This document shows, one piece after another, positions 1 to 6,907 of a stretch of 42,867 nt of DNA. The translations under genes and the position numbers were made by a program. The notes beneath the pieces were generated by a model. It was not told where the DNA came from. It was given only the letters and a program-made list of their open reading frames with translations, and ran no database searches. Each line of letters starts with the position of its first letter. Position 1 is the stretch's first letter. The DNA comes from Candidatus Berkelbacteria bacterium. Lineage in GTDB: Bacteria; Patescibacteriota; UBA1384; JAGVHQ01. The stretch lies in NCBI GenBank assembly GCA_020056565.1, contig JAGVHQ010000049.1, positions 1-42,867 on the forward strand, given 5' to 3'.

Positions 1-7
1 CGGCATC

Positions 8-102
8 AAACTTTTCGGCTCACTCGCCCCATCGGCGTGTTCGCAGTAGAAAGTTTGTGTCTCCTCTTTGCGCGAAATGCAAGCATTTCGCGCAAGAAAA
101 TC
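8..102 (-). repeat. Two-hairpin structured element, copy A
   Basis: First of three copies (others at 4808-4903 and 9309-9400). On the plus strand, AAACTTT (8-14) pairs with AAAGTTT (50-56) around a 35-nt middle. Then comes CTCCT (61-65), then a second stem, GCGCGAAA, loop TGCAAGCA, TTTCGCGC, then a short A-rich tail. The other two copies stand just upstream of minus-strand genes. By analogy this copy would be the leader of a minus-strand gene beyond the left edge. I do not recognise it as a known RNA family. Confidence 0.6.
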
Positions 103-135
103 TAGCGGTTTCGAAACGATATTGCTCGATATCTA

Positions 136-164
136 TTGACACCGAGAAAGATATATGCTATTCT
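136..164 (+). promoter_or_regulatory. Promoter of the lytic transglycosylase gene
   Basis: TTGACA at 136-141 and TATTCT at 159-164 with a 17-nt spacer fit a sigma-70 promoter. The start codon is at 303, so the transcript would have a leader of about 130 nt. Confidence 0.65.
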
Positions 165-200
165 CCTGTGTTCTCTTGGATATGTTCTGAGAGAATTTTT

Positions 201-297
201 GATTCGTCTCCGCCAGTCGGCGGATGACGAATCATCCCGCGTAGTCCCGACACGTCGGGACGAAGTGGGATTTCCTTTCAAGAAGGAATAAAGGAAA
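201..297 (+). promoter_or_regulatory. Structured 5' leader with three consecutive hairpins
   Basis: Hairpin 1 is nested: GATTCGTC/GACGAATC outside and TCCGCC/GGCGGA inside (201-233). Hairpin 2 is nested too: TCCCGC/GTGGGA outside and GTCCCGAC/GTCGGGAC inside (235-270). Hairpin 3 pairs TTTCCTTT (271-278) with AAAGGAAA (290-297), which would hide the AAGGA ribosome binding site of the gene starting at 303. This is consistent with translational control. No known riboswitch class was recognised. Confidence 0.5.
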
Positions 298-302
298 CCT
301 TA

Positions 303-998
303 ATGAAAACTACAGCAAAGAAAATCCGCACAATTCGCCACCAGGCCCTTCCCTTCTGGAAAAAGGCCTCATTTTTTGGTAAACGGGCAGCCGGTATTGC
401 GCGCGTTCTCTTTGCCGTACCTGTAATTGCCGCGGGAGTTGTTCCAGTTCAACCTCTTTCACACTCCCCTGCTTGGGTATCGAGCGCGGGTGTAACGTTA
501 GAGAAATCGGCGGTTCCGACCATCCGTTTTGCGCGAGCTGACTTTACACCTCAAATTGCGTATTCGCGCTCTCAAGCGCGGGATGTTACCGTTCGCGAAC
601 GTCCTCCTCAGGCGGAAATCACCCCTGAACCTTCGTTTGAGCAAAAACGGGCCTTGGTACAACAGGCCGCCGCTCATTATGGAATCGACTGGCCCCCTCT
701 TGAAGCTGTCTGGGAGGTTGAATCCGGTAAAAGCTGGGATACCCAGATTACCTCGTACGCCGGGGCGCAGGGGCCGTGGCAGTTTATGCGTGGTACATGG
801 CGCGCACACGCTTTTGTTGACGGTAACGGCGATGGGGTGATTGCAATTACCTCGGCTGCCGATGGTGCTTTTGCTGCGGCTCACCTTTTAGCTAATTCCG
901 GTGCCGACCGGGGCGACTGGGATGCTGCGTTGTTTTCATATAACCACTCACGCGCGTATGTCCAAAAGGTTAAATCGATCGCAGAATCGATTAAGTAA
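303..998 (+). CDS. Lytic transglycosylase (SLT-like), membrane-anchored or secreted
   Basis: This 231-residue protein has a basic N-terminus and one hydrophobic stretch (about residues 31-48) that is a signal or anchor. After a variable linker it carries a soluble lytic transglycosylase fold from about residue 112. The expected catalytic glutamate is E140 in VWEVESGKSWD. GAQGPWQFMRGTW matches the family's GxxGxxQF/MPxTW region, and NHSRAYVQKV matches the C-terminal substrate-groove motif. Family knowledge: these enzymes cleave the MurNAc-GlcNAc bond of peptidoglycan. The start is set by the GGA-containing site in the leader; a terminator hairpin follows at 1028. It is transcribed alone, opposite to the pilin genes. 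The leader structure suggests regulated expression. Family-level assignment is firm; the substrate detail is inferred. Confidence 0.8.
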   Translation: MKTTAKKIRTIRHQALPFWKKASFFGKRAAGIARVLFAVPVIAAGVVPVQPLSHSPAWVSSAGVTLEKSAVPTIRFARADFTPQIAYSRSQARDVTVRERPPQAEITPEPSFEQKRALVQQAAAHYGIDWPPLEAVWEVESGKSWDTQITSYAGAQGPWQFMRGTWRAHAFVDGNGDGVIAITSAADGAFAAAHLLANSGADRGDWDAALFSYNHSRAYVQKVKSIAESIK

Positions 999-1027
999 CA
1001 GCCAACAGCCAACAGTATAAGGAAAAA

Positions 1028-1052
1028 CCCCGACACAGACGTCGGGGCTCTT
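1028..1052 (+). terminator. Rho-independent terminator after the lytic transglycosylase gene
   Basis: CCCCGAC and GTCGGGG (1028-1047) form a 7-bp stem, followed by a modest T-rich tail. The same hairpin could also serve the converging minus-strand pilin gene. Just before it, 999-1017 carries short AGCCAAC tandem repeats like those at 11246-11309. Confidence 0.6.
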
Positions 1053-1070
1053 GTTCGTGCGAGACGCGCG

Positions 1071-1721
1071 CTACTGCTCGATGGCCATGTTTCGCACATG
1101 CCCATCAAGGTAGAGGCGGTTGCACTTGCGGTCGTGGCCGGAAACCAGGATGTTCTCCTGTACATCTGGTAATGGCCAGAGGGCGTCCGAGAGATAGACC
1201 GTTTCACTGAGCTCCTTTGGCCAGCGCGGATGAAGCGAGACGATGTTGAGTCGAAACGTTCCATCCGGCGAACCAAAGAGGTTGGGTGTGAACAAGGGGT
1301 TCAGCATGTAGCTGGTGACTTGCGCTCGGTGGGAACCCGCTGGTTCGCCATAGGCGACAAAGCTTCCGTTTGCGCGATTCGGGTCGAGATGGCACCAGAA
1401 GACTTCGTTGCTTCGGGTTCGCTCGGCAAGTGCATCGCGCCACTTGCGTGGTTCGCCCGCGATCCAGTTTCCACCAACTCCCATGAGCTTCGTGGTGGAC
1501 CACGGGGGGGCAAAGTCGTCGTAGTCTGTGGCGTACAGCGTCAGCCCCGCATAGAGCTGGCGCATGTTACTTCCGCAATCCGAGATGTGCGCCGCCCGTT
1601 TGGCAGCGATAAAACTCGGAAAGATGATCGCCGCGACGATTGCGACGATCGCGACCACGACCATCACCTCGATGATGGTGAAGCCACGCACCGTGCGGTA
1701 CATGGCGTTGGCGCGTTTCAT
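1071..1721 (-). CDS. Prepilin-type protein with C-terminal H-X9-DG motif
   Basis: A 216-residue protein with a type IV prepilin N-terminus: a basic leader ending in RG, then FTIIEVMVVVAIVAIVAAIIF, which should be cut by prepilin peptidase after the glycine. The C-terminus reads HDRKCNRLYLDGHVR: His, nine residues, then Asp-Gly. This is the signature of the prepilin-type processing-associated H-X9-DG family, known mainly from Planctomycetes, Lentisphaerae and Armatimonadetes. Two adjacent ATGs exist. The second (at 1721) has the better distance from GGAG and overlaps the stop codon of the upstream Cys-rich gene, suggesting translational coupling. The protein is probably a pseudopilin at the cell surface; its real partner is unknown. 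Confidence 0.75.
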   Translation of the reverse strand: MKRANAMYRTVRGFTIIEVMVVVAIVAIVAAIIFPSFIAAKRAAHISDCGSNMRQLYAGLTLYATDYDDFAPPWSTTKLMGVGGNWIAGEPRKWRDALAERTRSNEVFWCHLDPNRANGSFVAYGEPAGSHRAQVTSYMLNPLFTPNLFGSPDGTFRLNIVSLHPRWPKELSETVYLSDALWPLPDVQENILVSGHDRKCNRLYLDGHVRNMAIEQ

Positions 1722-2146
1722 CATGATCTCCTGCACCCGCGTTTGGTGACCCAGCTTGCCTCCTTCTCCCCGGTGCAGTCGCCCGTGTAGAACGTCTCGA
1801 CGTAACACTGGACGTCGAAGCACTTCGGGTTGGGATCCTTGACGCAGCCGGGGATTCGGTTGCTGAAGGTCTTTTGGCTCCCGCCAAAGACCCTCCAACA
1901 CCCGGTTTTTCGGCAAGACCCGAATTTTGTGCAGTTGTCGGGGACGGGAACAGGAGGAATAGGCTCCAACTGCTGCATGGTCGTTCGAGCCAGCTTTTGA
2001 CGGCTGGGCAAGGGGTTGGAGTGGACGACTTTGCAGCCCCCACCCTCGGCCAAAGGCGCGTTGCTTGCGAACGCAACAGAGAGGCTGATCACCCACGCCA
2101 GGACGGCGAAGGGAATCAGCATTGCAAGAAGAGTGGTGCGTTTCAT
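1721..2146 (-). CDS. Small secreted cysteine-rich protein
   Basis: A 141-residue protein with a clear signal sequence (MKRTTLLAMLIPFAVLAW, cleavage likely after AFA near residue 27) and about nine cysteines in the mature part, spaced through the C-terminal half. I do not recognise a family. Its stop codon overlaps the start of the H-X9-DG pilin gene, so the two are translated from one message and probably work together outside the cytoplasm. A GAGGTG site lies about 10 nt before the ATG, and a good promoter lies at 2200-2228. The even cysteine spacing suggests disulfide-stabilised or metal-binding structure, but that is inference. Confidence 0.65.
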   Translation of the reverse strand: MKRTTLLAMLIPFAVLAWVISLSVAFASNAPLAEGGGCKVVHSNPLPSRQKLARTTMQQLEPIPPVPVPDNCTKFGSCRKTGCWRVFGGSQKTFSNRIPGCVKDPNPKCFDVQCYVETFYTGDCTGEKEASWVTKRGCRRS

Positions 2147-2199
2147 ACTAGTTGAACACCTCGAATGAGTTGGAAAAGTGCACTCTGACGTGCACCGTC

Positions 2200-2228
2200 A
2201 GTTTAGATGTTCAACCGAAATAAGTCAA
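2200..2228 (-). promoter_or_regulatory. Promoter of the Cys-rich/H-X9-DG pilin pair
   Basis: On the minus strand, TTGACT (2223-2228) and TAAACT (2200-2205) are separated by 17 nt. A short hairpin (TGACG/CGTCA, 2187-2201) and two GTGCAC words sit at the expected transcript start and may be an operator or leader hairpin. Confidence 0.55.
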
Positions 2229-2282
2229 GAAGTAATAAGCCGGACTGCGGAATCAATCGGTAATTGCAATCCGTAATCTGGA

Positions 2283-2368
2283 GCCGGTTGCCCTGTCCTC
2301 GACGGGTTTGCAAGCGCTTTGGAAGCGAAGCGTTCCAATAAAGCGCCCTGAGAGGATAGGTAACCGGC
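2283..2368. repeat. Composite palindrome
   Basis: Outer arms GCCGGTT (2283-2289) and AACCGGC (2362-2368), extended by TCCTC/GAGGA, enclose an inner hairpin GCGCTTTGGAA/TTCCAATAAAGCGC around GCGAAGCG. It lies between two minus-strand transcription units, downstream of the pilin gene ending at 2401, and has no T-tract. It is one of several nested palindromes in this window. Confidence 0.6.
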
Positions 2369-2400
2369 GATGAGTAAGCAACGAACCATTGGCTGCTTAT

Positions 2401-3075
2401 TCAATAATTCCCTGCCGGATTGCCGGGCCAACCCGGGCTGGCAAGCTGCAAGTACTTTTTCGTATTGCGTATAAAATCGTCTGTCAGTGTGACATCATTT
2501 TGATTTTCCAAAAACGTTACAAAGCGGTACGCCCCACCCTTGCACCCCGCTACCCCCGCATTGTTCGGATCGTCAGCATCTATTACGCCGTCCCCTTCGT
2601 TATCTTGTTTACTTTCGTACTCATACGGAAAGTCTGTGGCCAAATCGCGGGAAAACTCGAAAGCCGGATCTTCGGGTAAGGGGTTGATGTATGCGGGCGC
2701 CAGCAGTGTTTTTACAGGGGAGATCCCTCCTTGGACAATTGTATCCGCATTGAGGTAGTACACACTTGAGCCATTATTGGTCCCCGTATTCGGGTAGCAG
2801 CGTTCGTTCGCCCACAATTGCTCAGCGGCTGCTTCAAGCGCCTTGAGATCGCCTTTGCGCGTTGTATCGCGTGCGGCAATGCGCGCATGCCCCACGGAAA
2901 CCATGATCGTGAGCGCCAAGATCGAGATCACCACGATCACTACGAGGAGTTCGATCAAGGTAAATCCTGCGGATTTACCTTGTGACATGTGATATGTGAC
3001 ATGTAACAAGTTTCGGAAGGGATTCTCCCGCCATCTTTCCGTACTTGTCTCTTGTCTCTTGTCTCTTGTCACCAT
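2401..3075 (-). CDS. Type IV prepilin-like protein (minor pilin/pseudopilin)
   Basis: A 224-residue protein with the prepilin signature GFTLIELLVVIVVISILALTI beginning near residue 37, then an alpha-helix with charged RDTTRKGDLKALEAAAEQL, as in GspG/PilE-like proteins. A Cys pair (CYP and GCKGG) and an acidic DNEGDGVIDADDPNN segment, possibly calcium-binding, follow. The start at 3075 abuts the stop of the upstream pilin gene. An internal ATG at 2988 would give a normal short leader peptide but lacks a ribosome site. The 3000-3070 stretch consists of short direct repeats (GACAAGA units and an ACATGT/ATATGT palindromic series), so the N-terminal 29 residues could be repeat-derived. It should be processed at the inner membrane and assembled in a pilus or pseudopilus. 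Confidence 0.75.
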   Translation of the reverse strand: MVTRDKRQETSTERWRENPFRNLLHVTYHMSQGKSAGFTLIELLVVIVVISILALTIMVSVGHARIAARDTTRKGDLKALEAAAEQLWANERCYPNTGTNNGSSVYYLNADTIVQGGISPVKTLLAPAYINPLPEDPAFEFSRDLATDFPYEYESKQDNEGDGVIDADDPNNAGVAGCKGGAYRFVTFLENQNDVTLTDDFIRNTKKYLQLASPGWPGNPAGNY

Positions 3076-3651
3076 TTAAAAGCTCTTCTCTCCCCATAAA
3101 GCATTGTTCCAGAGTGCACCGCCGGTCTGAATCAAAGTCATTTCCACCTCCCCACAGAATGGTGGGTTTTGACTCGTTGAAACAAGAAAACTGCATAATA
3201 CGACGGGTTGGTCTACATCACCCTCGAGTTCCAGGGCGGCAAGCAACCGGTAGCGGCTCGCGCCTGAGCTCGGAGCAATGACATTGTTTGTGCCATCCGT
3301 GGCCTGGTAGGCGTAGAAGCGGCTCACTGTGTCGCTCTGCGGTCGTGGGTCGTCAGGCACGGTGATGAGAAACTGCGGAACTAGGGCGCTCAGGCCATCT
3401 TCGGCCTTCCAACCATCGTGCATTGAGGGGTATTGGCGCGTTGCTTGAAAATACGTTTCCACCCCAGATTGAATCTGGCGCAAGTCTTCTTTGCGGCGCA
3501 CGTCACGGGCCCGAGCGCGGGCCGTTCCTCCACTGACGGCAACGATCGATATCAAAATTCCAATAATTACCACCACGATCATTATTTCCACTAACGTGAA
3601 CCCCAAGTGACTATTTCTTCGTTGTTGGTGTTGCAATTGTCCCTTCTTCAT
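3076..3651 (-). CDS. Type IV prepilin-like protein
   Basis: A 191-residue protein with a 17-residue basic leader ending in HLG, cleaved before FTLVEIMIVVVIIGILISIVAV. An amphipathic helix (ARDVRRKEDLRQIQSGVETYFQ) and a variable C-terminal domain with two cysteines follow. It overlaps the 3' end of the DUF3048 gene by 41 nt and is directly followed by the next pilin gene, so DUF3048, this gene and the next form one operon on the minus strand. Family knowledge: such proteins are minor subunits of type IV pili or competence pseudopili. The motor and secretin genes are not in this window. Confidence 0.8.
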   Translation of the reverse strand: MKKGQLQHQQRRNSHLGFTLVEIMIVVVIIGILISIVAVSGGTARARARDVRRKEDLRQIQSGVETYFQATRQYPSMHDGWKAEDGLSALVPQFLITVPDDPRPQSDTVSRFYAYQATDGTNNVIAPSSGASRYRLLAALELEGDVDQPVVLCSFLVSTSQNPPFCGEVEMTLIQTGGALWNNALWGEKSF

Positions 3652-4786
3652 ACGTAAATGTTGCTCCGGGTGAAATCACCTCAATCCACATCTGGCCCGG
3701 GTTGAATTTTATCTCCTTGCCATTTTCGTCTTGGAACTGAACCCGTTCTTTTTCATCTGTTTTTTTCCATGTGCCTTTCACAGTTAAACCATCTTGAAAA
3801 ATTGTTGATTTTCCGGAACCGATCGTCTGAAAACTCCACCCCGCTTCGTTGATGCGGGTTGTAATCGGATTTCCATTGAGCTCCACAACAGCCACGACCA
3901 CGGGGGCAATTTGTTTTCCATTGAGCGCATCTTTATGAGCTAGACCAGCCAAAGCGCGTTTATAGGTGTTCGTTTTCACGTCATATGTGTACACGACTTT
4001 GTAGGCAGGGGCAGAGAAATCAATCGTCACGGTTCCCCCACTCGGCCGTTTTTGGGGAGCAAGCGGTTCCTTGAATGTGTAGGCGGTAAAGTTCTGCTGT
4101 GCGCCATATTTGTCTTCTCCTAATGCAAACAGCGTTTTCGTATCCGAAAACATCGTATGTTCAGTCGCCACCCCGGCGCGCGGCTCGCGGTGGTAAGATT
4201 TACCGTTGGCGAATTGATCGAGGTCTAAAACGTTGTCAGAGCGAATTTGGTCCAGGGCGTCAATGTTCCCCCCCACATGCGCAAGATATGCTCCCAACCC
4301 CAAGGCCCAGTCCACAAAATAGGTCCGGGCGCTACGCACTGGCCCGATTTTTTCGGCATCTTGCGGGCCGTACACAGCGAGGAATCGGGTGATGCCACCT
4401 TCCGCGATTGCTTCAAATACTATGCTTGCGGCAGTGAGTCCGCTTTGCGCTCGGGCATCGGTGTGGTTTTCGATTATAACCGCGAGTGGATTACGGGCCG
4501 CCAAAGCCGGTTCAGCCAGCGTGCCGTCCAGCGGCGCGACAACTCGCGTATCTTTCTTTTTATCCTTTCTTTGCAGGATTGATGAAATCGAAGGCGTTTC
4601 TCCCTTAAAATAACGGGTATATACAGCCCACCCGCCCGCAAGTACAACAACCGCAATCAGCCCGATTGCGATCCAGCGCACGGCGCGCTTGGCATTGATG
4701 TTTGATCCCACCCGGATAACGTCTTTTTTGGGTGGAACTACAGGTTGATGATCTTCTCGATCAAACTCGACAAGTTCTTCTGACAT
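3611..4786 (-). CDS. DUF3048 (YerB-like) membrane-anchored protein
   Basis: A 391-residue protein with one transmembrane helix (about residues 36-58, WIAIGLIAVVVLAGGWAVY) and an extracytoplasmic domain. PLAVIIENHTDARAQSGL, ASIVFEAIAEGGITRFLAVY and IGPVRSARTYFVDWA are hallmarks of the DUF3048 family, whose Bacillus member is YerB. The biochemical role of the family is not settled. It heads the pilin operon with an AGGAGGG site seven nucleotides before the ATG. A copy of the two-hairpin repeat element lies 22 bp upstream, in the probable leader, so the operon may be regulated there. Confidence 0.8.
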   Translation of the reverse strand: MSEELVEFDREDHQPVVPPKKDVIRVGSNINAKRAVRWIAIGLIAVVVLAGGWAVYTRYFKGETPSISSILQRKDKKKDTRVVAPLDGTLAEPALAARNPLAVIIENHTDARAQSGLTAASIVFEAIAEGGITRFLAVYGPQDAEKIGPVRSARTYFVDWALGLGAYLAHVGGNIDALDQIRSDNVLDLDQFANGKSYHREPRAGVATEHTMFSDTKTLFALGEDKYGAQQNFTAYTFKEPLAPQKRPSGGTVTIDFSAPAYKVVYTYDVKTNTYKRALAGLAHKDALNGKQIAPVVVAVVELNGNPITTRINEAGWSFQTIGSGKSTIFQDGLTVKGTWKKTDEKERVQFQDENGKEIKFNPGQMWIEVISPGATFTYEEGTIATPTTKK

Positions 4787-4807
4787 ATTCCCTCCTACGT
4801 CACAACT

Positions 4808-4903
4808 AAACTTTTAGGTTCCCCGCCTCATCGGCGGGTTCACGGTAAAAGTTTGTTGCTCCTTTTCACAACAAACGCGGACATTTGTTGTGGGTAAAAC
4901 ATC
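4808..4903 (-). repeat. Two-hairpin structured element, copy B
   Basis: On the plus strand, AAACTTT (4808-4814) pairs with AAAGTTT (4848-4854); inside is CCCGCC/GGCGGG. CTCCT (4859-4863) follows, then CACAACAAA (4867-4875), loop CGCGGACA, TTTGTTGTG (4884-4892) and GGTAAAACATC. Stem sequences differ from the other copies but remain perfectly paired, while the YGCRRRCA loop and flanks are kept. In the minus orientation it ends 22 nt before the DUF3048 start codon. Confidence 0.65.
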
Positions 4904-4974
4904 TGCATCTTGTGCGGGAAAACAAACTACATTTTCAGAATACAGGATTGTAGGCATTCATAATCCATAATTAT

Positions 4975-5184
4975 TTATAATTGACCCTGCATCCACGCCA
5001 AAACAGTACTTAACAGGTTCTTGATAATCGGTACCGAGGCAGGCACGAACAGTACTAAAAGCACGATAAAAAAGATGCTTTTGCGGATAAAATGCACAAA
5101 TACAAGAAGAAACGCGAGTAACAAGAAAAGTGAAACCGCCCAATGGTACTGGGTCGGAAAAAATCCAAGGATTAAATCGTACAC
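4975..5184 (-). CDS. Small hydrophobic membrane protein
   Basis: From the GTG at 5184 this is a 69-residue protein of mostly hydrophobic residues with two to three membrane helices (HWAVSLFLLLAFLLVFVHFI; SIFFIVLLVLFVPASVP). The frame stays open to a GTG at 5244 (89 residues), but TATAGT at about 5209-5214 looks like a -10 box and AAAGGTGG at about 5199-5206 like the ribosome site, which favours a start downstream of them. The spacing to GTG 5184 is long, so the exact start is uncertain. It may share a transcript with the DUF3048 operon downstream. No family recognised. Confidence 0.5.
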   Translation of the reverse strand: MYDLILGFFPTQYHWAVSLFLLLAFLLVFVHFIRKSIFFIVLLVLFVPASVPIIKNLLSTVLAWMQGQL

Positions 5185-5244
5185 TCGCGTTAAGATATCC
5201 ACCTTTCTACTATAGCAAATGTCAGTTATCGAGATATGGGACAC

Positions 5245-5389
5245 AGAACGAGAGCAACGCGTTTCGAAACCGCTCTGTCGGTCTTCCAGCGAGACCTTCT
5301 CGCTACGCGCTCGTCCCGCGGCTCCGACTATGTCGGAGCCTCAGCCCGTCGGGACTGCGCGGGTTTTCTCAACGCATTGCTCTCGTTCT
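5245..5389. repeat. 145-bp composite palindrome
   Basis: Arms at 5245-5263 and 5371-5389 match in inverted orientation at 18 of 19 positions (AGAACGAGAGCAACGCGTT in the left arm). Inside are AGCGAG/CTCGCT, GTCCCG/CGGGAC and a perfect 9-bp stem GGCTCCGAC-tat-GTCGGAGCC (5320-5340). It lies between the divergent small membrane protein and the first LuxR-type gene, just before the promoter of the latter. Confidence 0.7.
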
Positions 5390-5397
5390 TCTGGGGG

Positions 5398-5426
5398 TTG
5401 ACGGTTTAGGGGAAATCAGCTATCAT
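5398..5426 (+). promoter_or_regulatory. Promoter of the first LuxR-type gene
   Basis: TTGACG (5398-5403), a 17-nt spacer and TATCAT (5421-5426). The second LuxR-type gene has the same -10 hexamer and spacer length, which suggests co-regulation. Confidence 0.6.
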
Positions 5427-5477
5427 AATTGGGCGTGTGCTTTTTTGCGCATAGCTTGCCTTCAGGGGGAATTACGG

Positions 5478-5903
5478 ATGAGTTTTGAAAGCAACGGACT
5501 CGTGGGGTTGAGCCCGCGTCAACAAGAGATTCTCGATCTCGCCAAAAGGGGGAAAAAGCCTGCCGATATCATGGCAGCGCTTGAGATTTCGGAAGCTGAT
5601 TTTGAGCGCGATGTGGCAGCGCTGCAAATGTATTCCGCGAGGAAGTCGGCCCTGCAAGGGGCGCGCCGCCTCACCAAGCGTGAGATCGAGGTCTTGAGCC
5701 TGATCGCGCAAGGTCACAGCAGCAAGGAAGCAGCGGAGACTCTGTACGTCTCGAAAAGAACGGTGGATTTTCACCTCGCCAACGTCTACGACAAGTTGCA
5801 GGTGAAAAACCGGGTCCAGGCATTCCGCGCTGCTACGAGATTCGGGTTGATCCCGTTCGAACCAACGTTCGGTGCCGTTTTGGCATCGGTCGGTGAGCGC
5901 TAA
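5478..5903 (+). CDS. Small LuxR/GerE-type HTH protein with two HTH-like halves
   Basis: A 141-residue cytoplasmic protein. The C-terminal half (about residues 65-130) is a canonical LuxR-type helix-turn-helix: RLTKREIEVLSLIAQGHSS with KEAAETLYVSKRTVDFHL as recognition region. The N-terminal half (GLSPRQQEILDLAKRG...) looks like a second, degenerate HTH of the same type. There is no receiver, autoinducer or sensor domain, so it probably binds DNA constitutively or through a partner. An AGGGGGA site precedes the ATG. Its C-terminal half is very similar to the gene at 6661, including the shared PFEPTFGAV tail. The stop codon lies inside a ~130-bp structured element that is repeated after that second gene. 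Confidence 0.8.
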   Translation: MSFESNGLVGLSPRQQEILDLAKRGKKPADIMAALEISEADFERDVAALQMYSARKSALQGARRLTKREIEVLSLIAQGHSSKEAAETLYVSKRTVDFHLANVYDKLQVKNRVQAFRAATRFGLIPFEPTFGAVLASVGER

Positions 5904-6024
5904 CGTCCGTACCTCGGCAAGGCCGCCTCGGCCGAGACGGGCGCTCTCACCCCGCCATCTTGGGAAAACCAAGACTGGCACGCCCCGCTCTCCTTCGGGA
6001 GGGCGGGGTTCATTTTATTTGATT
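5892..6024 (+). repeat. LuxR-gene 3' structured element, copy 1
   Basis: Predicted folds: P1, GGTGAGCGC with GCGCTCTCACC (2-nt bulge); P2, CCGT/ACGG, CTC/GAG and GGCC/GGCC around GCCTC; P3, CTTGG/CCAAG; P4, a long CCCCGC...GCGGGG hairpin with TTCG loop and a T-rich tail, probably a terminator. It starts within the coding region; TAA at 5901-5903 is part of the element. It matches 6908-7039 at all but about eight positions. It may be a 3' UTR-derived small RNA. Confidence 0.65.
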
Positions 6025-6045
6025 TTAACCCCTTGCTCTTTACGC

Positions 6046-6074
6046 TTGAATTGAAGGGGTGTTTGCAGTATCAT
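6046..6074 (+). promoter_or_regulatory. Promoter of the second LuxR-type gene
   Basis: TTGAAT (6046-6051), 17-nt spacer, TATCAT (6069-6074). Same spacer and -10 as the promoter at 5398-5426. Confidence 0.55.
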
Positions 6075-6135
6075 TATCGCAACACAGATCGCGCCTCGGC
6101 GCGTACCTGAAAAAATCGAATCGGAGGGTTTTGCA

Positions 6136-6600
6136 ATGAGCACTGATGCCCCTGGAATTCGTTTCACTACTCTAGAACTGGAGGTTTTGGAGCAACTGCG
6201 CAAGGGCTTTTCGGACAAGGATATCGCCTCGGCGCTTGGGATAACCTCAAGAATCGCTACTTTTCATCTGGCTAGTATGCGCAAAAAAGCAGGTGTGCGT
6301 ACCCGCGACGCGCTTGTGGTGGCCGCGATCAAAGTCGGAATCATTACAACGGACTTCGACGTTAAACCGCGTTTGTTCGTCAAGATCAGGCCCCGCGAAA
6401 TCCAAGCCCTGCAACTGATCGCGGAAGGTAAGTCCCCCAAGGAAACGGCTTGCGCGATGGGGATTGCCAAACGCACCGTGGATACCTACTTGGGAGCAAT
6501 CTACGAGATCTATGGAGTGTGCAATCGCACCCAAGCGCTCGTAAAGGCGCTTCAGCTCGGCCATATCACGCTCCCCGGAGCCGCTGATCCCCCGCAATAG
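6136..6600 (+). CDS. Double LuxR/GerE-type HTH protein
   Basis: A 154-residue protein made of two LuxR-type HTH units. The first (about residues 10-72) includes FTTLELEVLEQLRKGFSDKDIA and RIATFHLASMRKKAGV. The second (about residues 80-145) includes IRPREIQALQLIAEGKSPKETA and KRTVDTYLGAIYEIYGVCNRTQA. There is no sensory domain. A GGAGGG site lies 8 nt before the ATG. It is followed by a perfect hairpin (6601-6626) and then a third LuxR-type gene, possibly on the same transcript. Unlike its neighbours it lacks the repeated 3' element. Role: transcription regulator, target unknown. Confidence 0.75.
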   Translation: MSTDAPGIRFTTLELEVLEQLRKGFSDKDIASALGITSRIATFHLASMRKKAGVRTRDALVVAAIKVGIITTDFDVKPRLFVKIRPREIQALQLIAEGKSPKETACAMGIAKRTVDTYLGAIYEIYGVCNRTQALVKALQLGHITLPGAADPPQ

Positions 6601-6626
6601 GTTCGGCTCGCCCCGGCGAGCTGAAC
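6601..6626 (+). other. Perfect intergenic hairpin
   Basis: GTTCGGCTCGCC and GGCGAGCTGAAC form a 12-bp stem (one G·U pair) with a 2-nt loop directly after the TAG of the second LuxR-type gene. No T-run follows, so it is more likely an mRNA-stability or attenuating hairpin than a full terminator. Confidence 0.55.
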
Positions 6627-6660
6627 ATTTCGACTATTCGATTATAGGAGGGTTACACAC

Positions 6661-6906
6661 ATGTCATCCGCAGAGAAAGGTATCCGTCTCACCAAGCGTC
6701 AAATCGAAGTGTTGACGCTCATCGCTCAGGGCTACAGCAACAAGGAAGCAGCTGACCTGCTGCGCGTTTCCAAGCGAACCATTGAGTGCCATTTGGCCAA
6801 CATCTATGACAAGCTCCAAGTCAACAACCGGACGCAGGCCTTTCGGGCCGCGACCCACTTGGGCTTGTTCCCGTTCGAACCGACTTTCGGTGCCGTTTCG
6901 ATCTAG
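6661..6906 (+). CDS. Single-domain LuxR/GerE-type HTH protein
   Basis: An 81-residue protein that is just one LuxR-type HTH (RLTKRQIEVLTLIAQGYSN, KEAADLLRVSKRTIECHLANIYDKLQVNNRTQA). It is close to the C-terminal half of the gene at 5478 and keeps the same PFEPTFGAV ending, so the two are recent paralogues; this one lacks the N-terminal half. GGAGGG lies 10 nt before the ATG. Its TAG is followed within 2 nt by the second copy of the structured 3' element. It is probably a DNA-binding regulator or a competitor of its longer paralogue; that is inference. Confidence 0.8.
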   Translation: MSSAEKGIRLTKRQIEVLTLIAQGYSNKEAADLLRVSKRTIECHLANIYDKLQVNNRTQAFRAATHLGLFPFEPTFGAVSI

Positions 6907-6907
6907 T

